37,630 nucleotides of DNA, taken from NCBI GenBank assembly GCA_013043005.1, contig JABDOZ010000015.1, positions 1 through 37,630 of the forward strand, given 5' to 3'. The notes beneath the pieces are model-generated. The model did no database searches. It worked only from the letters and a program-made list of their open reading frames with translations, and had not been told where the DNA came from. The position numbers and the translations under genes are program-made. The stretch is from Flavobacteriaceae bacterium. GTDB taxonomy: Bacteria > Bacteroidota > Bacteroidia > Flavobacteriales > Flavobacteriaceae. Below, in pieces: positions 1-7,868 of the stretch. The first letter of the stretch is position 1, and the number at the start of each line of letters is the position of its first letter.

Positions 1-30
1 CATAATTACACTTTTAGTTTTGTAAAACCA

Positions 31-969
31 TTATTTTTCTATTCCAAATTCAAGTTGTCTGTTGTATTCATCGACATCAAATTGACCTTTAGATTCTTGT
101 ATCAATCCATCTTCATTTATAGTCCACTCTTCAAATCCACTAATTCTAACTTTATTTCCAGTTCCATTGGCTCCGTTATTTGTTCCAGTAAGCGTCCAAT
201 AAAATCGAGTTCTATCTGATTTTGTGGACAAACTGTCAAGTGAAACTACCATATCAGGAAAAGCCTCCATAAATCCTTTCGCAACATTAGTTATCGCTTC
301 AGTACCTTCTGCTGGTTCTCCTTCATTTATCTGTAGAACTCCATCTTCAGCGAAAAAACAGGAGACAAAATTAGGTCTTTGGCTACACCATGCTTGTGCA
401 TAACTCTTGGCAAAAATCTCTATATCAAATTTTTGAAGTTCTTCAGGTAAGGCTGTATTAGTGAATGAAATATTAATGAATTTCCATTCACCATCTTCCT
501 TGATTAGTGTGAAATTGTCGATGTTATTTGTCCGAGGGACACCATATTTATGTAGCGTAGCATCAGCCCAAACAAAAGCAATTTGGCCCTTATTTATAAG
601 GATTTTGTATTCCTTCACTGGTTCGTAAAAGGGCTTGCGTTCTCGGTCTCGGTTTTTTTGTGTTTCAAAATATTCACCAATTGTGATAACGGAATTTTTC
701 CAAACTCCATCTCGAACAATAGCACTTCCTAAGTTTGCTTTGTCTGAAATTATAGAATCCAAAGTCTGAAAGTCAGAATTACCCACTGCAAACAAGAGCT
801 TTTCTACAAGGGCTATTAATTCTTGTTCCTCTGGATTCCAGGTGTTTTCTTTTTGACCTTCTACAACCTTTTCGGTCACTTTCGTTTTGTCTTGATTTGG
901 CTGACAACTCACAATTAGAAAGAACAATAACAACATTGATAATATGTGAGTTTTTGAATTTTTATTCAT
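31..969 (-). CDS. Lipoprotein with two NTF2/SnoaL-like domains
   Basis: The 312-residue product starts with a lipoprotein signal peptide: Lys-containing n-region, hydrophobic stretch, then LIVSC with the lipidated Cys at residue 22. It is therefore expected to be anchored in an envelope membrane. The mature part looks like two consecutive cystatin-like alpha+beta domains of the NTF2/SnoaL superfamily, roughly residues 48-170 and 180-300. The second has the usual pattern of a helix, an FAEDG turn and a GTEAI segment followed by strands. Such domains bind small ligands or act as cyclases or isomerases, but no catalytic set can be assigned, so the activity is unknown. It is the leftmost of a run of leftward genes. 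The ATG start fits the signal peptide. Confidence 0.6.
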   Translation of the reverse strand: MNKNSKTHILSMLLLFFLIVSCQPNQDKTKVTEKVVEGQKENTWNPEEQELIALVEKLLFAVGNSDFQTLDSIISDKANLGSAIVRDGVWKNSVITIGEYFETQKNRDRERKPFYEPVKEYKILINKGQIAFVWADATLHKYGVPRTNNIDNFTLIKEDGEWKFINISFTNTALPEELQKFDIEIFAKSYAQAWCSQRPNFVSCFFAEDGVLQINEGEPAEGTEAITNVAKGFMEAFPDMVVSLDSLSTKSDRTRFYWTLTGTNNGANGTGNKVRISGFEEWTINEDGLIQESKGQFDVDEYNRQLEFGIEK

Positions 970-1003
970 AATTATTTATATATGGTGTTATACATTCGTT
1001 ATT

Positions 1004-1813
1004 TTATTTATGCGTTTCAATTTCTTTTTCAATCATAAGCAGGATTTGTTCTGACCTTTCTTTCAAGCCAAGGTTTCCAGATTTTTGCAGACTTGACAAA
1101 GTATTTCTGTATACAACCTTATTAATTAATTCGAGTTTGATTTTTGGTTCATTTATAAATTGAGTTGATATATTCTTCAGTTCACTATTGCTAACTTTTT
1201 TAGTTTCAAACGAATAAAAGTCATTGAATTTTTTCACCATTCTTTTAGAATTTCCATAAAAAGCATAGGATCCAATTTCTATAAAAGTTTGGGTCGTAAA
1301 ATTATCAACAAGATTGGTGTTATTTATATTGGTGTTTTTAGTAAATAAATCAATTTGCTGATTATAAGCGATGAGATCCTCTTTTAGTTGTCTATTTTGA
1401 ATAATGTTGATTTGGTTTGAATTTAGCAACTGCATCAGGGTTGTATTGGCATTAGAGAAGGTCCATCGTATAGTTAGGTCATGTAGCTTGGGATAAATAC
1501 TATCCATATTATTAAATCCGTCATTTAACTCATAGTGTTTGATAATATCTTTGGTTTGGTCAATTATGATGTCTTCAAATTCAATGTATACATCTAACAT
1601 TTGTATTTGAGAATTTATATCATTTTTTAAATTGTCGAGATATATAATCTCTTGGTTACGCAATTTTCTATTTTCATTCCAATTGTTAATTCCTAATGCT
1701 ATCAAAATTCCGATAACAACAAGTAATATTTCCCCGATTGCATATTTTAAATACTTTCCAGTTTTATTTTTCTCTATAAGGCCGTACCGGATTTTTCTAA
1801 AGAATTTTATCAT
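1004..1813 (-). CDS. DUF6090 family membrane-anchored protein
   Basis: The 269-residue product has the characteristic N-terminus of flavobacterial DUF6090 proteins: a basic stretch (residues 1-24, with FRKIRYGLIEKNKTGKYLKY), one transmembrane helix at about 25-44 (EILLVVIGILIALGINNW), then a long, mostly helical soluble region. These proteins are abundant in Flavobacteriaceae and have no established function; the topology suggests a single-pass inner-membrane protein. The C-terminal two thirds are rich in Asn, Lys, Ile and Leu with coiled-coil-like segments and no enzyme motif. It lies 34 nt upstream of the NTF2-like lipoprotein gene and could be cotranscribed with it. The family call rests on the N-terminal pattern. 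Confidence 0.65.
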   Translation of the reverse strand: MIKFFRKIRYGLIEKNKTGKYLKYAIGEILLVVIGILIALGINNWNENRKLRNQEIIYLDNLKNDINSQIQMLDVYIEFEDIIIDQTKDIIKHYELNDGFNNMDSIYPKLHDLTIRWTFSNANTTLMQLLNSNQINIIQNRQLKEDLIAYNQQIDLFTKNTNINNTNLVDNFTTQTFIEIGSYAFYGNSKRMVKKFNDFYSFETKKVSNSELKNISTQFINEPKIKLELINKVVYRNTLSSLQKSGNLGLKERSEQILLMIEKEIETHK

Positions 1814-1820
1814 TAAATTA

Positions 1821-1881
1821 TTGGTTGTTTATAATATAGCACAAGTTGTACGTTAATGGTTTGTATGGTTTTGACAACCAA
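1821..1881. repeat. Short palindromic intergenic element
   Basis: Nearly the whole 69-bp gap between two leftward genes is enclosed by a perfect 8-bp inverted repeat: TTGGTTGT at 1821-1828 and ACAACCAA at 1874-1881. A smaller ACAA-G-TTGT dyad sits inside. It is the shortest of the palindromic spacers that separate genes between 1.8 and 8.8 kb. It is shorter and simpler than the others, so membership of the same family is uncertain. Confidence 0.4.
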
Positions 1882-1882
1882 A

Positions 1883-2551
1883 TTACATATTGGGTTTTTT
1901 AGCTATAATAATATACTGGTTTTCCAACATATCTTTTTTAATCTCTAAATTGGTAAAGCCAACTTTTTTTAACTCATTGACTACTTTATCAGAGGATATT
2001 CTGTGCTCTATAGGTGGACCATGATGAGATTTATTCTTTTTATAATCTACAATGATCAATGTACCATTAACTTTTAATCCATTTTCTACTTTCTTAAAGT
2101 ACGTTATTCTATCCTCAATATGATGGTAAGTATTTACAATTAATACATGATGCACTTCTTTTTCTGTAAGTAAAGGGTCGTCATATTCTGTTTTTCTAGT
2201 TGTCACCAAAGTATCACCTGTTTTGGCCTTCTTTTCTTTGATATAATCTAAAAACCTGTCATCTACATCGGCTGCAATAACTTTTGCTCCTTTTTCTGCC
2301 ATTTTAAACGAAAAATATCCAGTGCCTGAACCTATATCCATGATGCTTTTGCCACTAATTTCGCCCATTAGATCAATGACCTTATTTGGTTTTTGCCATA
2401 AATCTCTTTCTGAACTTTCAAAATTCTTAACCAATTCATCAAAGTTCCTTTTGTTCATATGAGTATTTGAATTGTGTTCATTATGATGGCCATGGTCTTT
2501 ACAACCAGCTGATATAACAAATGCAATAAGCATTAAAATTATCTTTTTCAT
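1883..2551 (-). CDS. Predicted lipoprotein class I SAM-dependent methyltransferase
   Basis: The 222-residue product has a lipoprotein signal peptide (ISAGC, Cys17), then a His-rich linker at residues 19-31, then a Rossmann-type methyltransferase domain. SAM-binding motif I is clear at residues 72-80 (DIGSGTGYF), followed by an acidic strand end (AADVD, about 94-98) and a motif IV/V region (VLIVNTYHHI, then LIIVDYKK). Substrate unknown. The odd point is location: SAM is a cytoplasmic cofactor, yet the N-terminus predicts export and lipidation. Related exported methyltransferases occur in Bacteroidota genomes, so this is probably not an annotation error; starting at Met32 would give a cytosolic enzyme. 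The His-rich linker could bind metal (inference). Confidence 0.7.
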   Translation of the reverse strand: MKKIILMLIAFVISAGCKDHGHHNEHNSNTHMNKRNFDELVKNFESSERDLWQKPNKVIDLMGEISGKSIMDIGSGTGYFSFKMAEKGAKVIAADVDDRFLDYIKEKKAKTGDTLVTTRKTEYDDPLLTEKEVHHVLIVNTYHHIEDRITYFKKVENGLKVNGTLIIVDYKKNKSHHGPPIEHRISSDKVVNELKKVGFTNLEIKKDMLENQYIIIAKKPNM

Positions 2552-2633
2552 TACGGTCTTACTTGGTGAGCATCTAATTTACTAAAAAGGCTTGAATTTC
2601 CTAAAGTACTGAGTGAAGCAATGGACTATACCC

Positions 2634-2680
2634 GCCTGCCACCGTTATTTTGTAATGTGCCGGGCAGGCAATTTGTTAGC
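2634..2680. repeat. GC-rich inverted repeat ending in the gap-element motif
   Basis: GCCTGCC (2634-2640) pairs with GGCAGGC (2663-2669) across a 22-nt loop, a GC-rich island in a very AT-rich gap. It is followed by AATTTGTTAGC, which abuts the 3-prime end of the symporter gene at 2682. This right end resembles the ends of the other gap elements (compare TTTGTTAGC at 7827-7835). It could be a hairpin at the end of the symporter transcript, but there is no T-run. Confidence 0.4.
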
Positions 2681-2681
2681 T

Positions 2682-4070
2682 TCAGTTTTTATTTTTGATT
2701 TTATCAGGATAAAGTATACTTCCAATTATCATACTTAAGCAGCTAATTGCAGTTCCATAAATTATTGGGTCGATTCGGGTATTGTACATATAACAAAATA
2801 ACCAAGATAAACCACCGATTACCATCGCTGCCCATGCACCTGTTATAGAAGCCTTCTTCCACAATAAACCAAAGGTAAATGGAGCAAAAAGACAAACTAA
2901 AATAAGACTGAGTGAAGCAGCAACCAGTCCTACTATATCTGAATCGTCAAATGCAAAATAACAAGAAACCCCAGCAACTACAATTACGCTCAGTCTCGTA
3001 TAAAGAAGTAAACGTTTATCTGAAAGGGTGGTGGCATATGGTTTAATTAGATTTTCCCCTATAACAGTCGCAGGTGCTAGCATTGCACCACTCGAAGTAC
3101 TTAAAATAGCAGATATTATTGCACCATAAAAAAGTATTTGAACAGGCACACTTGCCATCATGTTTACTAAGGATGGAATGAGATCTTGATTATTCTCATT
3201 ATTCATCAATTCGGGATACAAGTGAACACCTCCCAATCCAATTATAAGTGGGATACTAGGTATAAGAACCATGAGAATTGCGCCAAGAAAAAGACCATTT
3301 CGAGCTGCTTTTTCATTTTTTGCCGAAAATACCCGTTGATAGATTTCCTGTACAGGCATTGGACCAATTACAAAAGTCAATAAAAGAGCAATATATTCTG
3401 CCCATGCATCAAAGCCTTCAGCAGGATAAAAATTAAAAAATTCACTTGGTTGGTTTGAAAAAATTGGTGTAAAACCTCCAGTTTGATTTAATACTTCAAA
3501 TAAAACAACAAATAAGCCTAAAAGTATCATGACACTTTGAACCATGTCTGTATAAGCCACAGCCCACATACCACCTATATAGGTGTAAAAAACCACTATT
3601 GCAGCACCAAGAATAATCCCATAATGGAAAGGAATACCCATTACAGCATTAAATAAGTAAGCCATAGCTACGAATTGGGCTGCAATCCAGTGTGGATAAG
3701 AAAAAACCATTAATACTGATGAAGCCACTTCAAGTTTTTTATTATATTTTATTCTAAAGAAATCACTTATTGTGACAATATTCATTCGATATAATTTACG
3801 AGCAAAGAACTGGCCAACTATTAACAAACAGATTCCTCCAGAAAGGGTTAGGGTTACATATGAAATAAACCCATCCTCAATGAAATAGCCTGGATTTCCC
3901 ATAATTTGGCTACTGCCGAACCAAGTAGCAAATAATGTCACTCCAACAAGCATAGTGGATAAACTTTTTCCGGCCAGCATAAAATCACCAGAATTCTTTA
4001 TTTTCTTGGAAGCCCAGAATCCAATTCCAAGAGTAATTAACAAATAAAATATTATGAAAAAGGTGATCAT
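2682..4070 (-). CDS. Sodium:solute symporter (SSS family)
   Basis: The 462-residue integral membrane protein has about 12-13 hydrophobic segments, matching the LeuT-fold SSS family. Diagnostic segments are FMLAGKSLS near residues 31-39, TLFATWFGSSQIMG in the first core helix, YIGGMWAVAYTDMVQ near residues 164-178, and the helix containing SAILSTSSGAMLAP, whose Ser/Thr pair forms part of the second sodium site in characterised members. It imports a solute with sodium across the inner membrane. Substrates in this family range from sugars and amino acids to choline and acetate, and none can be chosen from sequence. No catabolic enzyme is adjacent; the gene stands alone between two palindromic gap elements. 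The ATG start is well placed. Confidence 0.85.
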   Translation of the reverse strand: MITFFIIFYLLITLGIGFWASKKIKNSGDFMLAGKSLSTMLVGVTLFATWFGSSQIMGNPGYFIEDGFISYVTLTLSGGICLLIVGQFFARKLYRMNIVTISDFFRIKYNKKLEVASSVLMVFSYPHWIAAQFVAMAYLFNAVMGIPFHYGIILGAAIVVFYTYIGGMWAVAYTDMVQSVMILLGLFVVLFEVLNQTGGFTPIFSNQPSEFFNFYPAEGFDAWAEYIALLLTFVIGPMPVQEIYQRVFSAKNEKAARNGLFLGAILMVLIPSIPLIIGLGGVHLYPELMNNENNQDLIPSLVNMMASVPVQILFYGAIISAILSTSSGAMLAPATVIGENLIKPYATTLSDKRLLLYTRLSVIVVAGVSCYFAFDDSDIVGLVAASLSLILVCLFAPFTFGLLWKKASITGAWAAMVIGGLSWLFCYMYNTRIDPIIYGTAISCLSMIIGSILYPDKIKNKN

Positions 4071-4109
4071 ATTTTAATTATAGGATTAATTAGTATATCT
4101 ATGAGGTAT

Positions 4110-4240
4110 TGCAAATAAAGTGTTTGTATAAGGTCGGTTGCGTGTTTTAAGAACCTAATTTAGCAAACACAAACCGAATAGAAAATCCGAGATGTTTTTC
4201 GTAATTAGTCTAGAACTAGCAATTAATTATTCACGTTGTT
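4110..4240. repeat. Imperfect palindromic gap element
   Basis: This gap element contains an imperfect hairpin: CGGTTGCGTGTTT at 4135-4147 against AAACACAAACCG at 4165-4176. It ends with the motif AGCAATTAATTATTCACGTT (from 4218), closely matching the ends of the elements at 5285-5312, 6504-6536 and 8796-8821. The motif runs into the hydrolase gene, so the last few codons of that gene and its TAA stop come from the element. This suggests that the element was inserted or recombined at the gene end. Confidence 0.55.
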
Positions 4241-5161
4241 GTGTTTAATTGTCCATTTAATAGCATCCAATTTATATTTGCTTGGAAGAATATGGCCAGA
4301 ATCAAAATATTTTAATTCTTTTTCTTCTATTGTGATGTTTTCTAAAAAATCAGAAACCTCATTCTCGGTCGTAAAGAAGTCATTTTTACCCATCAGTAAT
4401 AGGATTGGTGAAGTTTGCAATGGAGCGTATTTCATTGGTGTAATATCTAATTGCCCTTGAAGCACGTCTTCAGACCAATTAAACTGCTCTAATCCTCTTG
4501 CCGGAAGATTTAATGGTGGTACACAGGCAACTACACTGGATATACGATCATCAAAAACACTAAGTAAAATGGCTAGACTACCACCCATGCTATATCCTAT
4601 CGTACCAAAAGTCTGCTCTTCTATGTTGTTACTTTGCTGTATATAGTCCATAATGATCCTTAAATCCTTTACTGTAGAAGTCATCAAGGTTTCCAATAAC
4701 TGACTATCTTTTTCATTTCTAGAGATCACAGGTGGTAGGGATTCTGGTGGTCTAAAACCCAATTCATAACTTCTTTCACCATGATATTTAGCATCAGGAA
4801 TTACTAAGCTATAGCCCAAGGTCAACAGAGAGTCTTTCATTGAAGTTAAATTTCTTCCCCATTCTAGATAAGGTTCAGAAGGGAAGACCCAATCCTTTTT
4901 AGAATCACCTAAACCATGAAGAAGGATTAAATATTTGGGGTGCTTTTTTCTTGAATTGGTGTAATGATAAAAAGGGATTTTAGAATCAAACCCTTCAAGA
5001 ATTACTTTTTCAAAAACTGTGACAGAATCAATATTCTGTCTCTGTACCACAACAGCGGTTTTTTCTGTTTTATTGTTATATTCATACAAATTCGTTTTAG
5101 TCTGACAAAATGTTTGGTTCAGACTGAAAAGAATGATCAATAAAGTAATATAATATCTCAT
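4223..5161 (-). CDS. Secreted alpha/beta hydrolase (esterase/peptidase-like)
   Basis: The 312-residue product has a Sec signal peptide (about residues 1-19, ending SLNQTFC before Gln20) and an alpha/beta-hydrolase domain. Visible elements are the oxyanion-side motif LLHGLGDSKKDW (80-91), the nucleophile elbow GYSMGG with Ser191, the probable acid Asp261 in MGKNDFF, and the catalytic His290 in DSGH. The set is complete, so it should be an active serine hydrolase in the periplasm or outside the cell. The broad pattern resembles acetyl-xylan-esterase or dienelactone-hydrolase-like enzymes, but the substrate cannot be read. Signal type I is preferred over lipoprotein because no clean lipobox surrounds Cys19. 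Its 3-prime end lies inside a palindromic element. Confidence 0.8.
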   Translation of the reverse strand: MRYYITLLIILFSLNQTFCQTKTNLYEYNNKTEKTAVVVQRQNIDSVTVFEKVILEGFDSKIPFYHYTNSRKKHPKYLILLHGLGDSKKDWVFPSEPYLEWGRNLTSMKDSLLTLGYSLVIPDAKYHGERSYELGFRPPESLPPVISRNEKDSQLLETLMTSTVKDLRIIMDYIQQSNNIEEQTFGTIGYSMGGSLAILLSVFDDRISSVVACVPPLNLPARGLEQFNWSEDVLQGQLDITPMKYAPLQTSPILLLMGKNDFFTTENEVSDFLENITIEEKELKYFDSGHILPSKYKLDAIKWTIKHNNVNN

Positions 5162-5180
5162 AATTTAATTCAATTAACAC

Positions 5181-5314
5181 AAGGTGCTTGTGTATGGTTA
5201 GTTGGATGAAAATCCGTGAGGATTTTCAGATTAAGATTCCAAGATAGCAAAAGCGTGAGGATTTTCCAATTTAGGAAAATCAGAAGCAATGAACTTTACA
5301 ACTTGTATTGCCTA
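5181..5314. repeat. Palindromic gap element with two hairpins
   Basis: Two perfect 8-bp hairpins are present: GAAAATCC (5208-5215) with GGATTTTC (5220-5227), loop GTGA; and GATTTTCC (5260-5267) with GGAAAATC (5274-5281), loop of 6 nt. The element ends with AGCAATGAACTTTACAACTT (from 5285) and TGTATTGCC, touching the TAG stop of the rsgA-like gene at 5312. The same 8-mers GGAAAATC/GATTTTCC form a hairpin in the next element at 6429-6450, which is good evidence for a repeated family. Confidence 0.65.
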
Positions 5315-6379
5315 GTACTTATTTTGTCTTCTTTGCTTCTTCATATTTTTGATCAGCTTCCCTAAATTTTTATCCTTCTTTTTCTTTTCTTCAAGGCTTG
5401 ATTCAAAAAAAGCTCTTTCTTTTTCCATTTTTAGGAAATTAGTATAGGAATCTGAATCTATTTCTCCGTTTTCAACAGCGTCCTGTATGGCGCAATCTGT
5501 TTCAGAAGTATGTGTACAGTTATTGAATTTGCAACTTTGGGATAATTCTACAATTCTATCAAATGTAATATCAAGCCCTGAAGAATTATCAGTAATGCCA
5601 ATTTCTCTCATTCCAGGATTGTCAATAAAGATCGAACCACTATCTAAAACAAATAATTCACGATGTGCGGTAACGTGTTTTCCTCTGTCAATACTCTCAC
5701 TTATTTTTCCTGTATCCATTAATCTCTTTCCTGATAATTTGTTCAAAAGAGTAGATTTGCCAACTCCTGATGAACCTAAAAGACAATATGTTTTTCCTTT
5801 GTCTAAAATGGAGGTTATTTTATCTAAACCAATGTTTGATGGATTGCTAATAGTGATGATAGAAACATCTTTGATCCGCTCTGTTAGTTCATCAAGAAGT
5901 TTGTTTAAAACATGTTCTTCTATCAAATCTATTTTACTGAGAATAATTACTGGTTCAACATTTGAAGTATTACAGATTGTTAGATACCGTTCTAATCGGT
6001 TGATGTTGAAATCCCTATTTACTGATTGAACGATTAAACCAAAATCAACATTTGTAGCAATTATTTGAATTTGTGCAGATTTCCCAACTGCTTGTCTCGC
6101 AATAGTAGAATGTCTCGGATATACAGCATGTATTAATGCTTTATTTTTATCATATTCAGAAATGGCAACCCAATCTCCAACAGCAGGCAAATCGCGTCTG
6201 CTTTCTGCTGTAAACCTTAAATTACCAATAAGTTCTGCGTCAAATTCTGTTGTGGTTGTTTTAACCACATATCTGTCTTTATGTTCCAATATAACACGAC
6301 CAATATCAAATACATCTAAATTATTCTGTTTTCGATATTTCTCTAAATTTTTGTTATATCCTAGATCTTCAATCTTCAT
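5312..6379 (-). CDS. rsgA: RsgA-type circularly permuted ribosome-assembly GTPase
   Basis: The 355-residue product has the RsgA/YjeQ architecture: an N-terminal OB-fold (about residues 25-100), a circularly permuted GTPase with G4 SKIDL (148-152) before G1 GSSGVGKST (202-210), the G2 Thr in GKHVTAHRE (237) and G3 DNPG (253-256), then a zinc site Cys283, Cys288, His290, Cys296. The tail (about 330-355) is very Lys/Arg-rich, suiting rRNA contact. RsgA releases late assembly factors from the 30S subunit and hydrolyses GTP in a ribosome-stimulated manner. All key residues are present. Its setting between palindromic elements in an accessory region suggests it may be a second copy rather than the housekeeping one; that needs the rest of the genome. 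Confidence 0.9.
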   Translation of the reverse strand: MKIEDLGYNKNLEKYRKQNNLDVFDIGRVILEHKDRYVVKTTTTEFDAELIGNLRFTAESRRDLPAVGDWVAISEYDKNKALIHAVYPRHSTIARQAVGKSAQIQIIATNVDFGLIVQSVNRDFNINRLERYLTICNTSNVEPVIILSKIDLIEEHVLNKLLDELTERIKDVSIITISNPSNIGLDKITSILDKGKTYCLLGSSGVGKSTLLNKLSGKRLMDTGKISESIDRGKHVTAHRELFVLDSGSIFIDNPGMREIGITDNSSGLDITFDRIVELSQSCKFNNCTHTSETDCAIQDAVENGEIDSDSYTNFLKMEKERAFFESSLEEKKKKDKNLGKLIKNMKKQRRQNKY

Positions 6380-6397
6380 TTGTGGGCTTACTGTATT

Positions 6398-6536
6398 TAG
6401 CAGGACGTGTTGGTTTACAATAAGTCGAGGAAAATCTTAATTGATTTTCCGCTGCATAAGCAAGTTAATTAATTCAAGTGAATTTATGTTAAGAAAATTC
6501 CGAAGCAATGAATTATGCATGTTGTTTTGCGCTGGC
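6398..6536. repeat. Palindromic gap element
   Basis: It contains the perfect hairpin GGAAAATC (6429-6436), loop TTAATT, GATTTTCC (6443-6450), the same arms as in the element at 5260-5281. It ends with AGCAATGAATTATGCATGTT (from 6504) and GTTTTGCGCTGGC, abutting the stop of the XRE regulator gene at 6538. Its left part carries GGACGTGTTGG, which resembles the inverse of the right-end ATGTTGT/CAACAT core, so the element as a whole is an imperfect palindrome. Confidence 0.65.
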
Positions 6537-6537
6537 T

Positions 6538-7113
6538 TTATTTTAGAAATCTAATTTGAGGGTAGTAGATGGCATCCTTTTCATTACTTATTCGCAATGT
6601 ATTTAGCAATATTGAAATCAAATTGGTAAAATACAAAAGTCCAATTATGATAAATAATAGGCTCAAAGTAATATTTTCTACAAGTCCGATTTTTGATATG
6701 ATAATCAATAATATCGGAATGAAAAATAGAATTATTGTCCATGTTATTTCAAAATTGATTAAATCTTTTCCTAATTTATTGATGTTTTTAATCTTACCCT
6801 TTTTAGTTGTCCAAAGTATAAATGGCACTAAAATCCCTAGCAAGGGAAAGAGCAGAAAAGTTAGGGCAGAGAGATTAAGAAATGTCAAATATCTTTTGTC
6901 TTCTTTTATAGACCAATCAATTAATTCATCAGGGTTTACATTTAATGCATTTGATAATCGCTTAAGTGATTCACCGGTCGGATTTGAAACACCATTTTCA
7001 ATCCTTTGAATAGTTCTTAAACTTAATCCTGATTCTTCTGCAAGAAATTCTTGAGACATCCCTTTTTGATTTCTTAATTCCTTTACTCGTATTGCCAAGT
7101 GGTTCTTATCCAT
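6538..7113 (-). CDS. XRE-family transcription regulator with C-terminal membrane domain
   Basis: The 191-residue product has an N-terminal Cro/CI-type helix-turn-helix at about residues 6-62: RVKELRNQKGMSQEFLAEESG, the recognition helix LSLRTIQRIENG, then the usual SNPTGESLKRLSNALNV continuation. After a short linker come three to four hydrophobic segments (about 75-102, 120-145, 148-175), so the DNA-binding domain is tethered to the inner membrane. Such proteins often regulate their own operon or respond to envelope conditions, but the signal is unknown. It lies 3 bp downstream of a small membrane protein gene and is presumably cotranscribed with it from the promoter at about 7622. A repeated CGTCATC sequence upstream is a candidate operator. 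Confidence 0.8.
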   Translation of the reverse strand: MDKNHLAIRVKELRNQKGMSQEFLAEESGLSLRTIQRIENGVSNPTGESLKRLSNALNVNPDELIDWSIKEDKRYLTFLNLSALTFLLFPLLGILVPFILWTTKKGKIKNINKLGKDLINFEITWTIILFFIPILLIIISKIGLVENITLSLLFIIIGLLYFTNLISILLNTLRISNEKDAIYYPQIRFLK

Positions 7114-7116
7114 TTT

Positions 7117-7596
7117 CTATAGTTTTTTTTTCATAGTTAAAACTTTTCTGTTTCTCATGCCAGCTAGTGTTATTGCTCCTAGTAAAAATCCAGGAATAAT
7201 TTGGATAAGAGAACCGTAAACCACATGATTTAACAAGGCTTCACCAAAATTATTAAAATATAACCCATAATGAGTTCCTAATTCCCATTTAGTATCAATC
7301 CACCAAGCTAATGCAACAGGAAATCTTGAAATTGGTGAATAAATTATTAAACTTAAAAGAAGTAATAAAATGGACTTCCTTTTATTATGTAATATTATAC
7401 CCCAATAAATAGAAAATCCTATTGTTAACCATAGCAGACCAATGATGAAAATGACATTTTCGGGTAGTCCCAATAATTCAAGAGAATAACGAATTGGTGT
7501 AACGAAAAGAGCAATTATTATTGGAGTTTTTGCAAAGTTAAGTGCTTGTTGAAATAGTGTCTTTTGAGTTGTAATTTCTTTTTCTTTTTTGATCAA
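7117..7596 (-). CDS. Four-helix membrane protein of unknown function
   Basis: The 159-residue product has about four transmembrane segments, near residues 24-40, 44-68, 74-92 and 128-148, with short polar loops and basic ends. I do not recognise a family with confidence. No in-frame ATG precedes the first membrane helix; the only initiator after the upstream in-frame stop is TTG at 7596, so TTG initiation is proposed. It is the first gene of a two-gene operon with the membrane-tethered XRE regulator, 3 bp away. A membrane partner that senses or sequesters the regulator is a reasonable guess, as is an unrelated permease-like role. Confidence 0.6.
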   Translation of the reverse strand: MIKKEKEITTQKTLFQQALNFAKTPIIIALFVTPIRYSLELLGLPENVIFIIGLLWLTIGFSIYWGIILHNKRKSILLLLLSLIIYSPISRFPVALAWWIDTKWELGTHYGLYFNNFGEALLNHVVYGSLIQIIPGFLLGAITLAGMRNRKVLTMKKKL

Positions 7597-7621
7597 TGTC
7601 TAAATATCTAATTATTTGAAA

Positions 7622-7629
7622 CAAAAGTA
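7622..7629 (-). promoter_or_regulatory. Bacteroidota -7 promoter element (TACTTTTG)
   Basis: On the minus strand this reads TACTTTTG, an exact match to the Bacteroidota -7 consensus TAnnTTTG. It lies 26 nt upstream of the TTG start of the membrane protein/XRE operon. A clear TTG -33 element is not seen at the expected distance, which could mean dependence on an activator. Confidence 0.5.
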
Positions 7630-7652
7630 AGTTAATGCGTAGATATTGATGG

Positions 7653-7681
7653 CGTCATCGATATGACATCTTTACGTCATC
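7653..7681. promoter_or_regulatory. Candidate operator: repeated CGTCATC with inverted ATGAC
   Basis: CGTCATC occurs at 7653-7659 and again at 7675-7681, a 22-bp start-to-start spacing, about two helical turns. Between them ATGAC (7663-7667) forms a dyad with GTCAT (7654-7658). The cluster lies just upstream of the -7 element of the operon encoding the XRE regulator, a typical position for an autoregulatory site. Binding is inferred, not known. Confidence 0.4.
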
Positions 7682-7746
7682 TATGCTGGACATAATGAAA
7701 GGCAACTAAATAAATAGTCATATATGATTATTAATGAAGAATAAAG

Positions 7747-7835
7747 GCATTGTGTTGAAGTAGTTTTTCGACTTATATTTTTATAACGTAAGGAGCGTGT
7801 TTATCGACACTTGAACATAATATGCTTTGTTAGCT
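7747..7835. repeat. Palindromic gap element
   Basis: The left arm GCATTGTGTTGAAG (7747-7760) pairs imperfectly with the right arm CTTGAACATAATATGC (7810-7825). The element then runs into TTTGTTAGC (7827-7835), like the element end at 2671-2680. It lies before the 3-prime end of the SDR gene at 7869. Together with the promoter and operator region it accounts for most of the 272-bp gap. The match to the consensus right end is weaker than in the elements at 4.2, 5.3, 6.5 and 8.8 kb. Confidence 0.45.
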
Positions 7836-7868
7836 ACTTGTTTTATTTTCAATAATTTTTATCTACTC

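Noticed and set aside
5487-6029. 180-codon plus-strand open frame opposite rsgA
   Set aside because: It is antisense to the well-supported rsgA-like gene; its translation is low-complexity Ser/Leu and has no domain.
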